Source of the DNA: JBARKJ01 sp049801375
Lineage (GTDB): Bacteria; Nitrospirota; JACRHJ01
Direction of reading: 5' to 3'
Assembly (NCBI GenBank): GCA_049801375.1
Contig: JBARKJ010000056.1
Coordinates: 1 to 48,785 of the forward strand
DNA length: 48,785 bases
Shown in pieces: positions 7,583-16,196 of the stretch. Under the pieces are notes generated by a model. The model saw nothing but the letters and a program-made list of their open reading frames with translations. It did not search any database and was not told where the DNA came from. Numbering within the stretch: position 1 is the first letter of the stretch; each line of letters begins with the position of its first letter. A program made the position numbers and the translations under genes.

Positions 7583-7936
7583 ATGAAAAAGACACTTTTA
7601 CTCATGCTGTTCAGCCTTATCGCGGTAGCCCTTTCGGCCCCCGTGGCAATGGCTGCGGACGCGGCGAACGCGGCGGCAACCGGCGACACCAAGAGCATAT
7701 ACGCTTACGTGGCGCTCGGCTCCGGCCTCGGCATCGGCCTTGCGGCGCTCGGCACCGGCATTGGCCAGGGCATCGCGGCCAACGGCGCGGTCGAGGGCAT
7801 ATCCAGGAACCCCGGCGCCTCCGGCAAGATCATGACCACCATGATCATCGGTCTCGCCATGATCGAGTCCCTGGCCATTTACGCCCTGGTCGTGGTCCTC
7901 ATCATGCTGTTCGTGAACCCGTACAAGATATTCTAA
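7583..7936 (+). CDS. atpE: ATP synthase F0 subunit c, with N-terminal signal-like extension
   Basis: This 117-residue protein forms the rotor ring. Helix 1 (GSGLGIGLAALGTGIGQGIAA), the polar loop (EGISRNPGASG, with the conserved R-x-P) and helix 2 (MIIGLAMIESLAIYALVVV) with the ion-binding Glu95 are all present. It is longer than the usual 75-90 residues because of a 25-residue N-terminus that looks like a signal peptide ending AMA/ADA. By alignment to the Ilyobacter Na+ ring, Gln62, Glu95, Ser96 and Tyr100 match, but the Val and Thr positions are Met93 and Leu97, so coupling-ion choice is open. A strong AAAGGAGG lies about 11 bases before the ATG. Transcription ends at the hairpin directly downstream. 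Confidence 0.95.
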   Translation: MKKTLLLMLFSLIAVALSAPVAMAADAANAAATGDTKSIYAYVALGSGLGIGLAALGTGIGQGIAANGAVEGISRNPGASGKIMTTMIIGLAMIESLAIYALVVVLIMLFVNPYKIF

Positions 7937-7954
7937 TTTACGGGCAAAAAGAAA

Positions 7955-8002
7955 TAAAAAAAAGCCTCGCCCATTAAATCTAATGGCGCGGGGCTTTTTT
8001 TA
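7955..8002. terminator. Bidirectional rho-independent terminator between atpE and rimO
   Basis: GCCTCGCCCATTA pairs with TAATGGCGCGGGGC around the loop AATC (7964-7994), giving about 13 pairs with one G-T and one bulge. It is followed by T7 on the plus strand and preceded by A8, which is a T-run on the minus strand. It can stop both atpE (+) and rimO (-) transcripts. Confidence 0.9.
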
Positions 8003-8037
8003 TAACTGCTGCTCGATGAATCAGGCAATTACGTTTA

Positions 8038-9429
8038 TCATTCCGGGCGCGGCCGGGGAATCTTCTCTTTACGAGGCGCGGCCTTTTCACAGCCGGTGTC
8101 CGCCGTGCCCACCAGGTCATACGGATGGGCCTCGGTTATAAGGACGTCCGCGAATTCCCCGATGGCGGGGCTGCCGTCATTGATATAAACCACTCCGTCG
8201 ATCTCCGGGGCCTGGAAATAAGCCCTACCCGCAAGGAGCAGATCCGTCTCTGCGGAAGGTCCGTCCACAAGCACTTTATAGGTCTTCCCCACCTTCTCTT
8301 TATTTTTCTTGAGCGAGATTTTATTCTGCGCCTTCATGATACGGTCGCGCCGCTCCAGCGTCAGTTCCTCGCTGACCTTGCCCGAAAACTTCGCCGATGC
8401 CGCGGACTCTTCGTCGGAATACCCGAAGACGCCTATGTGGTCGAACTCGACCTCTTTGACGAACCTGAGGAGTTTTAAAAATTTCTCCTTCGTCTCTCCG
8501 GGGAAGCCCACCATCAGCGACGTCCGAAGCGCCACTCCCGGGATGTCTTTCCGCAGGCGCCCTATCAGCTTCATTACCTTGGCGGAGGTCACTTTCCTGC
8601 CCATTTTTTTGAGTATGTCGTCATCAGCATGCTGGATGGGGATGTCGAGGTACTTCACCACCTTCTCGCTCCCGGCCAAAAACTCTATAAGCTCGTCCGT
8701 GAAGTGCGCGGGATGCGCATAAAGAAGCCTTATCCATGAAAGCTCCCGGACCTTCTCCAGTTCCTTCAACAGGCTGGTTATAGACCTCTTCGATTTTGTT
8801 TCGGCACCGTAGGCAGTAATATCCTGCGCTATGAGGCATAGCTCCTTTACCCCTTGAGAGGATAGGATGCGCGCCTCCTCCACGATGGAGTTAATCGGGC
8901 GGCTACGCAAATTTCCGCGAAGCGCCGGGATGATGCAGTAGGTACAGCGGTTATCGCAGCCGTCGGCGATTTTTAAATAGCCCCAGTGCTTCGGGGTGAA
9001 GCGGATACGGGGGGTATCATGGCTGTATATAATTTTGGGGACGGGTATCGGGCTGCATCTCTCGTCCACGCCTCTGCCTTTAGAAAGGGATTCGAGGACC
9101 TCGGCTATCCTGTCGAACTCGCCCGTCCCAAGGTATGCGTCCACCTCCGGGAGTTCCTTTACGAGCCCTTCTTTATAACGCTGGGCGAGGCATCCGGCGG
9201 TGATTAAATATTTCAGCTTTCCGCGGTCCTTTAAAGAGGCGATTTCCAGTATGGTCTCTATCGACTCCTCGGAGGCGTCTTTTATGAAGGCGCACGTATT
9301 GACAACTATCGCCTCCGCCTCGAGTTCGTCGGAAGTGACCGTGTGTCCCGCCTGCTTTATGAGGCCCGCCATCACCTCGGAGTCCACCTGGTTCTTCGGG
9401 CAGCCGAGGCTTACCATCCCGACCTTCAT
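8038..9429 (-). CDS. rimO: Ribosomal protein S12 methylthiotransferase RimO
   Basis: RimO is a radical SAM enzyme that adds a methylthio group to an aspartate of ribosomal protein S12. The 463-residue sequence has the family layout. The N-terminal UPF0004 domain has cluster cysteines Cys10 (SLGCPKNQVDSE), Cys46 (NTCAFI) and Cys80 (AGCLAQRY). The radical SAM triad is Cys158, Cys162 and Cys165 (GCDNRCTYCIIP), with a C-terminal TRAM domain (ADVLITEAHPYDLVG). The opening MKVGMVSLGCPKNQVDSE is typical of RimO rather than MiaB. A charged 20-residue tail (KEKIPRPRPE at the end) extends past TRAM. AAAGGAAGGG precedes the start. The upstream glycan gene ends 77 bases away with no terminator seen between, so read-through is possible. 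Confidence 0.96.
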   Translation of the reverse strand: MKVGMVSLGCPKNQVDSEVMAGLIKQAGHTVTSDELEAEAIVVNTCAFIKDASEESIETILEIASLKDRGKLKYLITAGCLAQRYKEGLVKELPEVDAYLGTGEFDRIAEVLESLSKGRGVDERCSPIPVPKIIYSHDTPRIRFTPKHWGYLKIADGCDNRCTYCIIPALRGNLRSRPINSIVEEARILSSQGVKELCLIAQDITAYGAETKSKRSITSLLKELEKVRELSWIRLLYAHPAHFTDELIEFLAGSEKVVKYLDIPIQHADDDILKKMGRKVTSAKVMKLIGRLRKDIPGVALRTSLMVGFPGETKEKFLKLLRFVKEVEFDHIGVFGYSDEESAASAKFSGKVSEELTLERRDRIMKAQNKISLKKNKEKVGKTYKVLVDGPSAETDLLLAGRAYFQAPEIDGVVYINDGSPAIGEFADVLITEAHPYDLVGTADTGCEKAAPRKEKIPRPRPE

Positions 9430-9506
9430 TTATTGTCCCTTCCTTTTATAAATCTCCATAGCGGGATAGAAACTCCCCTGGCGGATGACGCGTTTTTTTT
9501 GAAAAT

Positions 9507-10769
9507 TTATATATAACCCAGGTCCTTCAGCCTTTTTTTTACCTCGTCTTCGGAATCTTCCGCCTTGCTTACACCCGCGCCCAAAAGCTTATCCGCGCGG
9601 TTCCTGTACAGCTCAGGCTTTATAACAGAGGCCATTTTACTCACGTTCAGGCTGTTGCCGAAGAACCGGGCAAGCTTTCTGGCGCTTTCATGCGGAAAAG
9701 CGATAAGTTCGCCGTAGTCCATGTACAAGACGTCGAAGTTCGGCTGTTCGGCAAGCCACTTCTTCATACCCGCTATATGCCGCATGTACCTCGCTTTCGT
9801 TTCGGCGTCGTCCTTCCCACCGCCGGTCTTCCCTATCATGTCCAGCATCTTACGCTGGGAGATTAGAACTTCATCTAAATCTCTCTCCATAAACACGACC
9901 TTGAAGTGAAAATCCTTTGGGAGGTCGTAGAGCAGCATGGACACCATTTTGAATACCTTGCCCTGCGCCCCTGCGAGCCAGCTTATGTCTTCTTTTATCT
10001 CCTTGACCTTTTCAAACTCATAGTACCCTTCCGGGTTGCTGATATCCGCCTGCCGGATGTTGTCGGTCACGACACCCATCCCGCCCGCTTCCAGCATTTT
10101 CATCATCATGGAGGTGCCGGTCCTGGGCAGGCCGGAGACCACGGTAATGAAATCCCTATCCGGAGCGTGGATGATATGCCTTTCGGCGAGGCAGGCTATT
10201 ATCTTGTCCACGCACTGGTGCGGGGTAAGGCTGCCTGTCTCAAGGACAAGCTCCGGGGCTTCGGGCTTTTCGTAAGGGTCGCCGACGCCGGTGAATCCTT
10301 TCACCTCGCCCGCGCGCGCCTTCTTGTAAAGGCCCTTGGGATCCCTCTCTTCGCATATCGCTATGGGGCAGTCTACGAACACCTCCAGGAAATCGCCGTC
10401 CTTCTGTATGGAGCGTGCGCGGTCCCGGTCGGAGCGGTATGGCGAGATAAACGCGGTGATATTTATTATGCCCTTGCTTGTAAATAGTTTCGCAAGCTCC
10501 GCTATACGGCGGATGTTCTCCTCGCGGTCCTCCTTGCAAAAGCCCAGGTTCTTGTTCAACCCGTGGCGGATGTTGTCGCCGTCGAGGACTATCGTATGGC
10601 AGCCGCGCTCGAAGAGCTTTTTCTCAAGCAGTACCGCTATGGTGGACTTGCCGGAGGCGGAAAGCCCTGTAAGCCATATCGTGGCCCCCTTATGCCCGTT
10701 TACGCGCTCCCTGTCCTCGCGGGTGATATCCGCCTGGTGCCAGAACACGTTTTCCTTTTTTTCCATCAT
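9507..10769 (-). CDS. cysC: Bifunctional adenylylsulfate (APS) kinase-sulfotransferase fusion
   Basis: Residues 1 to about 197 are a complete APS kinase (CysC): P-loop GLSASGKS (35-42), LDGDNIRHGLNKNLGF (62-77), the Ser109 loop FISPYRSDRDRAR, and KGLYKKARAGEVKGFTG near 145-161. It makes PAPS from APS and ATP. Residues about 205-420 are a sulfotransferase-like domain with the 5'-phosphosulfate loop GLPRTGTSMM (213-222). Its VFMERDLDEVLISQRKML segment has Arg296 and Ser304 eight residues apart, the spacing of the 3'-phosphate-binding pair in PAPS sulfotransferases. One polypeptide could thus make and use PAPS. The second ATG (10766) has better Shine-Dalgarno spacing. It is the last gene of the glycan cluster, overlapping the upstream GT2, so a glycan or its lipid carrier is the likely acceptor. 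The C-terminus ends KRLKDLGYI. Confidence 0.92.
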   Translation of the reverse strand: MMEKKENVFWHQADITREDRERVNGHKGATIWLTGLSASGKSTIAVLLEKKLFERGCHTIVLDGDNIRHGLNKNLGFCKEDREENIRRIAELAKLFTSKGIINITAFISPYRSDRDRARSIQKDGDFLEVFVDCPIAICEERDPKGLYKKARAGEVKGFTGVGDPYEKPEAPELVLETGSLTPHQCVDKIIACLAERHIIHAPDRDFITVVSGLPRTGTSMMMKMLEAGGMGVVTDNIRQADISNPEGYYEFEKVKEIKEDISWLAGAQGKVFKMVSMLLYDLPKDFHFKVVFMERDLDEVLISQRKMLDMIGKTGGGKDDAETKARYMRHIAGMKKWLAEQPNFDVLYMDYGELIAFPHESARKLARFFGNSLNVSKMASVIKPELYRNRADKLLGAGVSKAEDSEDEVKKRLKDLGYI

Positions 10770-11647
10770 GCCTCCGAATTTCTTTTCCTGACGGAGCCGT
10801 AAATCATGTAGACCATAAGCCTTAGAGCTATACCCAGGTATACGAGCCAGTTTATGAGAAAGAATTTTTTACCGGAATAATGCTTCCTGTAAAACCTGAA
10901 CAGGCTCAAGTGATAAATCAGGACAATCCGCCTGCCCCCGGTGCTCGCCCCCCGGATGTGCGTCACCCTGGCGTCCGGGAGGAAGTACAGTTTATATCCC
11001 GCCTGCCGTATCCGGATGGAGAGGTCCACGTCCTCGCAGAAGAGGAAGAAGCCCTCGTCCAGATAACCCGCTTTTTCCAGCGCCCCATGCCGGACGATCA
11101 TCGCCGCTCCGTTCACGCTCTCCACTTCCTCCGGCCCGGCGCCTGAGGCCAGACTGCCGGATTTCCTTCCGTAGTACCTGGAGGTGACGGGGTTGTCCGG
11201 GAAAAGCCTGTGCAGCCCCAAGGACACTATTATCGCGGCAAGGACGGTCGGCGCGGATTTTCCGGCATACTGCACCGTCCCGTCCGGGTTTAAAAGCATA
11301 GCCCCGGCAGCTCCCGCCCTGGGGTTTGCCCGCATAAAATCGACCATCGTCTTAAGCGCGCCGGGGTGGATAAGAGTGTCGTCGTTCAGCAGCAGGACGA
11401 GACTGCCCCTCGCCTGCCGCAAGGCCTTGTTGTGGTTGGCCGAGAAGCCTTCCCGCATCATGTTCCGGATAAGCTTCACCTGCGGGAATTTTTCAGATAT
11501 CGCTTCGGCACTCCCATCGCTGCTCGCGTTCTCCACCACTATCACTTCCATATCGAGCCCGTCCGCCGTATCAAAGACGGACTTCAAACAGGCGAGGATA
11601 CGCTCCTTGCCGTCATGGCTTATTATGCTGACAGACAGCTCAGACAA
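10766..11647 (-). CDS. Family 2 glycosyltransferase
   Basis: A GT-A fold glycosyltransferase of 293 residues: SIISHDGKERILACLKSVF at the N-terminus, VIVVENASSDGS (nucleotide-sugar site), LLNDDTLIHPGAL (metal-binding DD), and the acceptor-side FCEDVDLSIRIRQAGY (catalytic ED). It resembles rhamnosyltransferase-type GT2 enzymes of O-antigen loci. The C-terminal FFLINWLVYLGIALRLMVYMIY looks like a membrane-attaching helix. The start is a TTG with AGGAGG four bases before it, overlapping the upstream GT2 by eight bases. Donor and acceptor cannot be read from the sequence. Confidence 0.9.
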   Translation of the reverse strand: MSELSVSIISHDGKERILACLKSVFDTADGLDMEVIVVENASSDGSAEAISEKFPQVKLIRNMMREGFSANHNKALRQARGSLVLLLNDDTLIHPGALKTMVDFMRANPRAGAAGAMLLNPDGTVQYAGKSAPTVLAAIIVSLGLHRLFPDNPVTSRYYGRKSGSLASGAGPEEVESVNGAAMIVRHGALEKAGYLDEGFFLFCEDVDLSIRIRQAGYKLYFLPDARVTHIRGASTGGRRIVLIYHLSLFRFYRKHYSGKKFFLINWLVYLGIALRLMVYMIYGSVRKRNSEA

Positions 11648-12617
11648 AAAGCCTCCTCATGCCGGAAGGGGACGTCTTTCTGCGCGACATTATTTCCCGC
11701 CTTTTCCTAAGCGTTTCCGGAAGAAGTCTTATTATATCCCAAAAGGCCATAAGAAGAAAAGGCTCAAAAAATAGCGAAAATAAGATTAGTTTAAACTCGT
11801 AAGGCATTATGTACGGCAGGTCCTTGACGAAATTTACCGGGTCGTCGTTTTTCAGGATGCTTAAGTAACGGTTTTTGTGGGAATGACGGCGGATTTCCCT
11901 GGGCATGGACCGCCTTCCGGATAACCCGCCGCCCGGCTTGCCTTTCCAGCCCCGCGAGTGAAACGCAATCGCTTTCGGGACGTATATTGTCTTCCATCCC
12001 ATGAGGTTTGCCCGCCAGGCCAGGTCCACGTCTTCTTTATAGGCGAAAAAAGACTCATCGAAGCACTCGCCGGAGATTTTCGTGTCTTCCAGCATCGAGC
12101 GCCTGTAAAGCGCGGCCGCTCCACACGCGCCGAAAACCCGGCAAGGGCTGGAGAATTCGGCGCTGTCCGGCAAGTCACGGCCGCAGTCGATTGCCTTTCT
12201 GTTTTTTCTCATTACAAGCCCAGCGGAATCGATAGTCTTGCCGTCCGGCCTTAAGAGTCTGGGAGCGGCGGCTCCGGCGGCGGGGTCGGATTCAAGGCCT
12301 GCGGCGAGCGTCGATAAGAAACCGTCTTTAAAGGAGACGTCCGGGTTGACCAGAAAAATGAATTCGCCCGCAGATTCGGCGATACCCTGGTTGGCCGCGG
12401 CCGCAAAACCTGAGTTCTCCGCGTTCTCCATAAGCCTCGCCAGCGGATAACCCCTTACGATTTCCCTCGTGGCGTCGAGGGAGGCGTTGTCGACGACGAT
12501 TATCTCCGAGAGGGCGGCGTCGGAGGAGAGGGAGCTTAAGCATCCTCCGATTTCTCTCGCGCTGTTCCAGGTTACGACTACCGCCGAGATTTTTCCGGTC
12601 ACCATGGGTACTGTCAT
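11640..12617 (-). CDS. Family 2 glycosyltransferase
   Basis: The 325-residue GT2 enzyme shows AVVVTWNSAREIGGCLSSL, IIVVDNASLDAT, NSGFAAAANQGI, LVNPDVSFKDGFL and the catalytic YKEDVDLAWRANLMGW. The last 80 residues include a long hydrophobic stretch (PYEFKLILFSLFFEPFLLMAFW) that should lie on or in the membrane. Its ATG overlaps the manC stop in ATGA, so translation is probably coupled. It is one of three stand-alone GT2 enzymes in this part of the cluster and shares with the one at 14014 the 'GACGAAALYRR' type loop seen in rhamnosyltransferase-like proteins. Confidence 0.9.
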   Translation of the reverse strand: MTVPMVTGKISAVVVTWNSAREIGGCLSSLSSDAALSEIIVVDNASLDATREIVRGYPLARLMENAENSGFAAAANQGIAESAGEFIFLVNPDVSFKDGFLSTLAAGLESDPAAGAAAPRLLRPDGKTIDSAGLVMRKNRKAIDCGRDLPDSAEFSSPCRVFGACGAAALYRRSMLEDTKISGECFDESFFAYKEDVDLAWRANLMGWKTIYVPKAIAFHSRGWKGKPGGGLSGRRSMPREIRRHSHKNRYLSILKNDDPVNFVKDLPYIMPYEFKLILFSLFFEPFLLMAFWDIIRLLPETLRKRREIMSRRKTSPSGMRRLFV

Positions 12618-14017
12618 CGCCCGTAATCGTCGTCGAAACGGACTATATCGTCTTCTTCCAGATATTCGCCGTTCTGCACCTCTATTATCTGGAGCGGGAC
12701 TTTGCCCGGGTTCTCCAGCCGGTGTCTGGTGGACATCGGGATGAATGTGGACTCGTTCACGTGCACATTATATTTTTTTTCTCCGTTCGTAACAAGCGCG
12801 GTCCCCGCGACCACTATCCAGTGCTCGCTCCTGTGGTGGTGCATCTGATGGCTCAGTTTCGCGCCGGGGTTTACCCCTATTTGCTTTATCTTGAACATCG
12901 GCCCGGTCTGCATAACGGTATAGAATCCCCACGGCCTCCTCACGGTCTTGTGGGTGATATATTCGTCTGACCCCTTTTCTTTAAGGAGCGCCACTACGTC
13001 CTTTACCTTCTGCGCGTCCTCCTTCTTGCAGACGAGCGTCGCGTCCGGCGTGTCCACCACGACCAAGCCCTGAAGACCTATGCCCGCGACAAGCCTCTCT
13101 TCCGCATAAAACGTGGTGTCCCTGCAGCCGATGTTTATGGCGTTACCCACGGTGACGTTCCCGGCTTCGTCCTTCGGGAATATCTCTTCTATCGCCCGCC
13201 AGCTCCCGAGGTCCGACCATGTGAAATCGACCGGCACAACTGCGACCTTTCCGGATCGCTCCATAATGCCGTAATCGATGGAAATCGGCGCGAGTTTGTC
13301 GAACTCCGCCGCTATGACCTTCTGCTCCTTCGCGGTCCCTATCGCTCCCGATATCTTCTTTAGAGACTTGTAAAGCGGCGGCATGTGGAGCTTTATTTCG
13401 TCCAGTATCGTCTGCGCTTTCCAGACGAACATCCCGCTGTTCCAGAGATACCCCGAGGAGTCCAGGTATTCTTTCGCGGTCTTTAAGTCCGGCTTCTCCA
13501 CGAACTGCTCCACCTTGAAGGCACCGCCGGTTATGGGAGCGCCGGTCTTTATATATCCGTAGCCCGTCTCGGGGTGGCCGGGTTTTATCCCGAAGACGAC
13601 TAAGTATCCTTCCTTCGCGAGCTTCTCCGCCTTCTTGAGCGCCGCGTGGAACTTCTCCTTTTCCTTTATCAAGTGGTCGGACGGAAGAACCGCCATCACA
13701 CAGCCCGGGCAGGCGCGCTCCATGTAGACCGCGCCAAGACCCACCGCGGGGGCGGTATTCCGGGGCACCGGCTCCAGGATGACCTCCGGCTCTCCTCCGG
13801 GAATCTCGCCCAGCTGAGACTTCACGTCCACCCTCAGCTTGTCGCTGGTTATCACGCATACGTCCTTCGGCTTCACCAGCGGGCTTAACCGTAGCACGGT
13901 CTGCTGAAGGAGCGTGTCCTTTCCGCCTCCAAGCTTCAGAAGCTGTTTCGGGTAAAGCTCGCGCGAGAGCGGCCAGAACCTCGTACCCTGGCCCCCCGCA
14001 AGGATAAGTGCTTTCAT
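12614..14017 (-). CDS. manC: Mannose-1-phosphate guanylyltransferase / mannose-6-phosphate isomerase
   Basis: The bifunctional type II enzyme makes GDP-mannose and interconverts mannose-6-phosphate and fructose-6-phosphate. The N-terminal nucleotidyltransferase has ILAGGQGTRFWPLSRELYPK and the FVEKPD motif. The C-terminal cupin isomerase domain (from about residue 350) has RPWGFYTV, the metal-binding SHQMHHHRSEHW and IPMSTRHRLENPG. Length 467 is normal for ManC/AlgA/CpsB. It overlaps both neighbouring GT2 genes by four bases. Its presence predicts mannose, or a GDP-mannose-derived sugar such as rhamnose or fucose, in the glycan; no GDP-mannose dehydratase is in the window. Confidence 0.96.
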   Translation of the reverse strand: MKALILAGGQGTRFWPLSRELYPKQLLKLGGGKDTLLQQTVLRLSPLVKPKDVCVITSDKLRVDVKSQLGEIPGGEPEVILEPVPRNTAPAVGLGAVYMERACPGCVMAVLPSDHLIKEKEKFHAALKKAEKLAKEGYLVVFGIKPGHPETGYGYIKTGAPITGGAFKVEQFVEKPDLKTAKEYLDSSGYLWNSGMFVWKAQTILDEIKLHMPPLYKSLKKISGAIGTAKEQKVIAAEFDKLAPISIDYGIMERSGKVAVVPVDFTWSDLGSWRAIEEIFPKDEAGNVTVGNAINIGCRDTTFYAEERLVAGIGLQGLVVVDTPDATLVCKKEDAQKVKDVVALLKEKGSDEYITHKTVRRPWGFYTVMQTGPMFKIKQIGVNPGAKLSHQMHHHRSEHWIVVAGTALVTNGEKKYNVHVNESTFIPMSTRHRLENPGKVPLQIIEVQNGEYLEEDDIVRFDDDYGR

Positions 14018-15057
14018 GCTTTATCCTCCATGACAGGCCTGCGGCTTTGTCCGGACAGAACTTTACGCACCCGGGCCGTATTTATGCCTAAACGAAGCCA
14101 GGTAGCGAGCCATCCTCTATCGAGCATGGCGTCGATCTGTGCAATCCCTATTTTCCTCTTGGATGCTATCATTTTCCTTTTTACGCTCATGGATGGCATC
14201 ATCCTGACCGCGGCCAAGTAAGCCTTCAGTACAATGAAACGCCTCGTCTTCACGAAATCCGCCAGTATGGAAAGACACCAGAAGGCGACCAGGCTCGGCA
14301 GATGTTTCACGATGCTCCGCGCAGGGAAATTTTTTATTACCGTGAGCATGAAGTTCCTGTAGCCCAGGAATATGGCCATCCGGCTTGAATTCCCGGCCGT
14401 GGCCCTTATCCGGTGGTAGACTCTTGCGCCCGGGACGGCGACGCATCTATAACCCATGGACTGGGCCCTGAAGCTTATATCCAGGTCCTCTCCGAATGCA
14501 AAATATTCTTCGTCGAAATACTCACCGCCCTGCGCTACCGCGTCGAGCATCGTTCTTCTATATGCCGCCGCGCCGCCGCATGCGCCGAAGACGTATTTTA
14601 AATGGTCGTACTGCCCCTTATCTATCTCCCCCCATCCTTTTTTATATCCAAAACCGGCTACGGAGAAGCAGTCGCATACGGTATCGATAATGTCATGCCG
14701 GTCGTAAAAAAGGATTTTCGACGCGAAAAAGCCAGCCTCCGGGTGAGCGGCAGAGGCACTGTAAAGTTCGGACAGCCAGGCAGGGTCGGCCTCCGCGTCG
14801 TTATTTAAAAGCGCGACAAGCTCACCCACGGACTTCTTTATCCCGCGGTTAACAGCCGCTGAAAAACCCTTGTTCTCTTCCAGCCGGATTAGCCTGACTT
14901 CCGGAAAATCTTTCGCCGCCATCTCGGAGGAGCCGTCGTCCGAGCCGTTGTCCACTACTATGACCTCGAAATCCCTATATGTCTGCGCGCGCAGCGAGGC
15001 AAGGCAGGCCCCCAGCAGGTCCGCGCGGTTGTAGTTCGGTATGACGACGCTAATCAT
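14014..15057 (-). CDS. Family 2 glycosyltransferase
   Basis: The 347-residue GT2 protein has VVIPNYNRADLLGACLASL, VIVVDNGSDDGSS, NKGFSAAVNRGIK, LLNNDAEADPAWL and FGEDLDISFRAQSMGY. It resembles the GT2 enzyme at 11640-12617 in layout, including a GACGGAAAYRR loop and a C-terminal hydrophobic region, and the two are probably paralogues with different linkages. Its stop overlaps the manC start in ATGA. Upstream lies a 101-base AT-rich gap, so this may be the first gene of the sub-operon 15057-9507, although no strong promoter was found there. Confidence 0.9.
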   Translation of the reverse strand: MISVVIPNYNRADLLGACLASLRAQTYRDFEVIVVDNGSDDGSSEMAAKDFPEVRLIRLEENKGFSAAVNRGIKKSVGELVALLNNDAEADPAWLSELYSASAAHPEAGFFASKILFYDRHDIIDTVCDCFSVAGFGYKKGWGEIDKGQYDHLKYVFGACGGAAAYRRTMLDAVAQGGEYFDEEYFAFGEDLDISFRAQSMGYRCVAVPGARVYHRIRATAGNSSRMAIFLGYRNFMLTVIKNFPARSIVKHLPSLVAFWCLSILADFVKTRRFIVLKAYLAAVRMMPSMSVKRKMIASKRKIGIAQIDAMLDRGWLATWLRLGINTARVRKVLSGQSRRPVMEDKA

Positions 15058-15096
15058 GCCAGAAACTTTCTTCCGAATTGAATGCCTTTCTTCTCC

Positions 15097-15109
15097 ATTT
15101 AAAAAGTAA
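15097..15109. repeat. 13-base direct repeat, copy 1
   Basis: ATTTAAAAAGTAA occurs here and again at 16146-16158, one copy on each side of the AT-rich radical SAM gene. Confidence 0.5.
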
Positions 15110-15158
15110 CCACTTGAAATAGGGACGATTAGTCATTATTTTTTTTGGATTTGTTTTA

Positions 15159-16091
15159 TTAACCTTGCCACCTACAGTAAGCGCACTCCCGATGGGAAAG
15201 CCTTAGTCGCTGAATTTCTTTCAAGGGAAGGTCAAAAAAGTTTCCGATCCGTCGCCTTGCGGTATTCCCATAAATACAGCAAAGATAGACATCGCAATCA
15301 CAGTTAAGAGGGATCGCATTGTGCAGGAAACAAGGATTTAGAACAGGCTTGTCTGATAGATTGTTTTTAACCTTAACCTGCCCATCCGGCATTTCTTCAA
15401 ACCTAGGCTTTACTATGAGTCGCTCGGCAGTTTCTGGCGTAGATACCTCGCAGCCATGGGCGGGCTTTGCTACAAATATAAAACCATGCTCTTTGCAAAA
15501 ATGTTCCCACATCATTTGGTCTTGTTGGTTGTCTACAAATTGAAGGCAATGCACCTCTACATGCAACTCCAGGTTCTGCTTTTCCCTAAAACCTGCAATG
15601 TACTTCAAGCTCTCCTTTACCCTGCTCACATCGCTGCCTTTATGGTAAAGTTCGTGTGTCTTCTGCTCAAAACCTGAGACGCTTACTACCAGTGTCGGCT
15701 TTTGAGACAGGACGGCTTCAAGCATTGCTGGTTTATTTAACGACAGATTGCTCGACAATAAGCATCCGATCCCTCTGCTCATTATTGCAGCTACACATTT
15801 GTCGAGTTCCGGATTTAGGAATGGTTCCGTCCAATTATAAAGCCCTATATCTTTACATTCGCATTCCGAAGTTATTTTATCCAGCAGCCTCTCTAAAACG
15901 TCAAGCCCCATCTTCTTCGATGTATTTTTTTTATAATTTACTCCACGATGGCAATGTACGCATCTAAGATTACAAGCATCCACGGTGTCTATTTGAAAGC
16001 TGAACTTCTTCTTGAGAGACTCGTGAATTAAAACACTGTTCGGGAAAAAGGATTGTCCGGTCTTCTTTAAAATTTCTTTTATTATGCTCAT
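15159..16091 (-). CDS. Radical SAM protein with SPASM-like C-terminus
   Basis: The 310-residue protein has the radical SAM cluster motif CNLRCVHC (CxxxCxxC) after a short N-terminal helix. A Cys-rich C-terminus follows (NPCFLHNAIPLNCDCDVYLCC, then ECAYCRW) like a SPASM auxiliary-cluster domain. Such enzymes modify peptides, proteins or small molecules by radical chemistry; family members also occur in polysaccharide loci with unknown substrates. It is visibly AT-richer than manC and the GT2 genes downstream, and both flanking gaps (about 100 bases each) carry the same 13-base repeat. That suggests it arrived separately. The substrate is unknown. Confidence 0.85.
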   Translation of the reverse strand: MSIIKEILKKTGQSFFPNSVLIHESLKKKFSFQIDTVDACNLRCVHCHRGVNYKKNTSKKMGLDVLERLLDKITSECECKDIGLYNWTEPFLNPELDKCVAAIMSRGIGCLLSSNLSLNKPAMLEAVLSQKPTLVVSVSGFEQKTHELYHKGSDVSRVKESLKYIAGFREKQNLELHVEVHCLQFVDNQQDQMMWEHFCKEHGFIFVAKPAHGCEVSTPETAERLIVKPRFEEMPDGQVKVKNNLSDKPVLNPCFLHNAIPLNCDCDVYLCCIYGNTARRRIGNFFDLPLKEIQRLRLSHRECAYCRWQG

Positions 16092-16145
16092 TTTGGGCTC
16101 CTTAGAAGCCGCCTACTCCGAAATTAATACCTTCCCCATCCATTA

Positions 16146-16158
16146 ATTTAAAAAGTAA
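16146..16158. repeat. 13-base direct repeat, copy 2
   Basis: Second ATTTAAAAAGTAA, in the gap between the methyltransferase and radical SAM genes. See the copy at 15097-15109. Confidence 0.5.
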
Positions 16159-16196
16159 TAAATTAAAGAGGGACTTATTTAAGCCAACCGTCTGCA

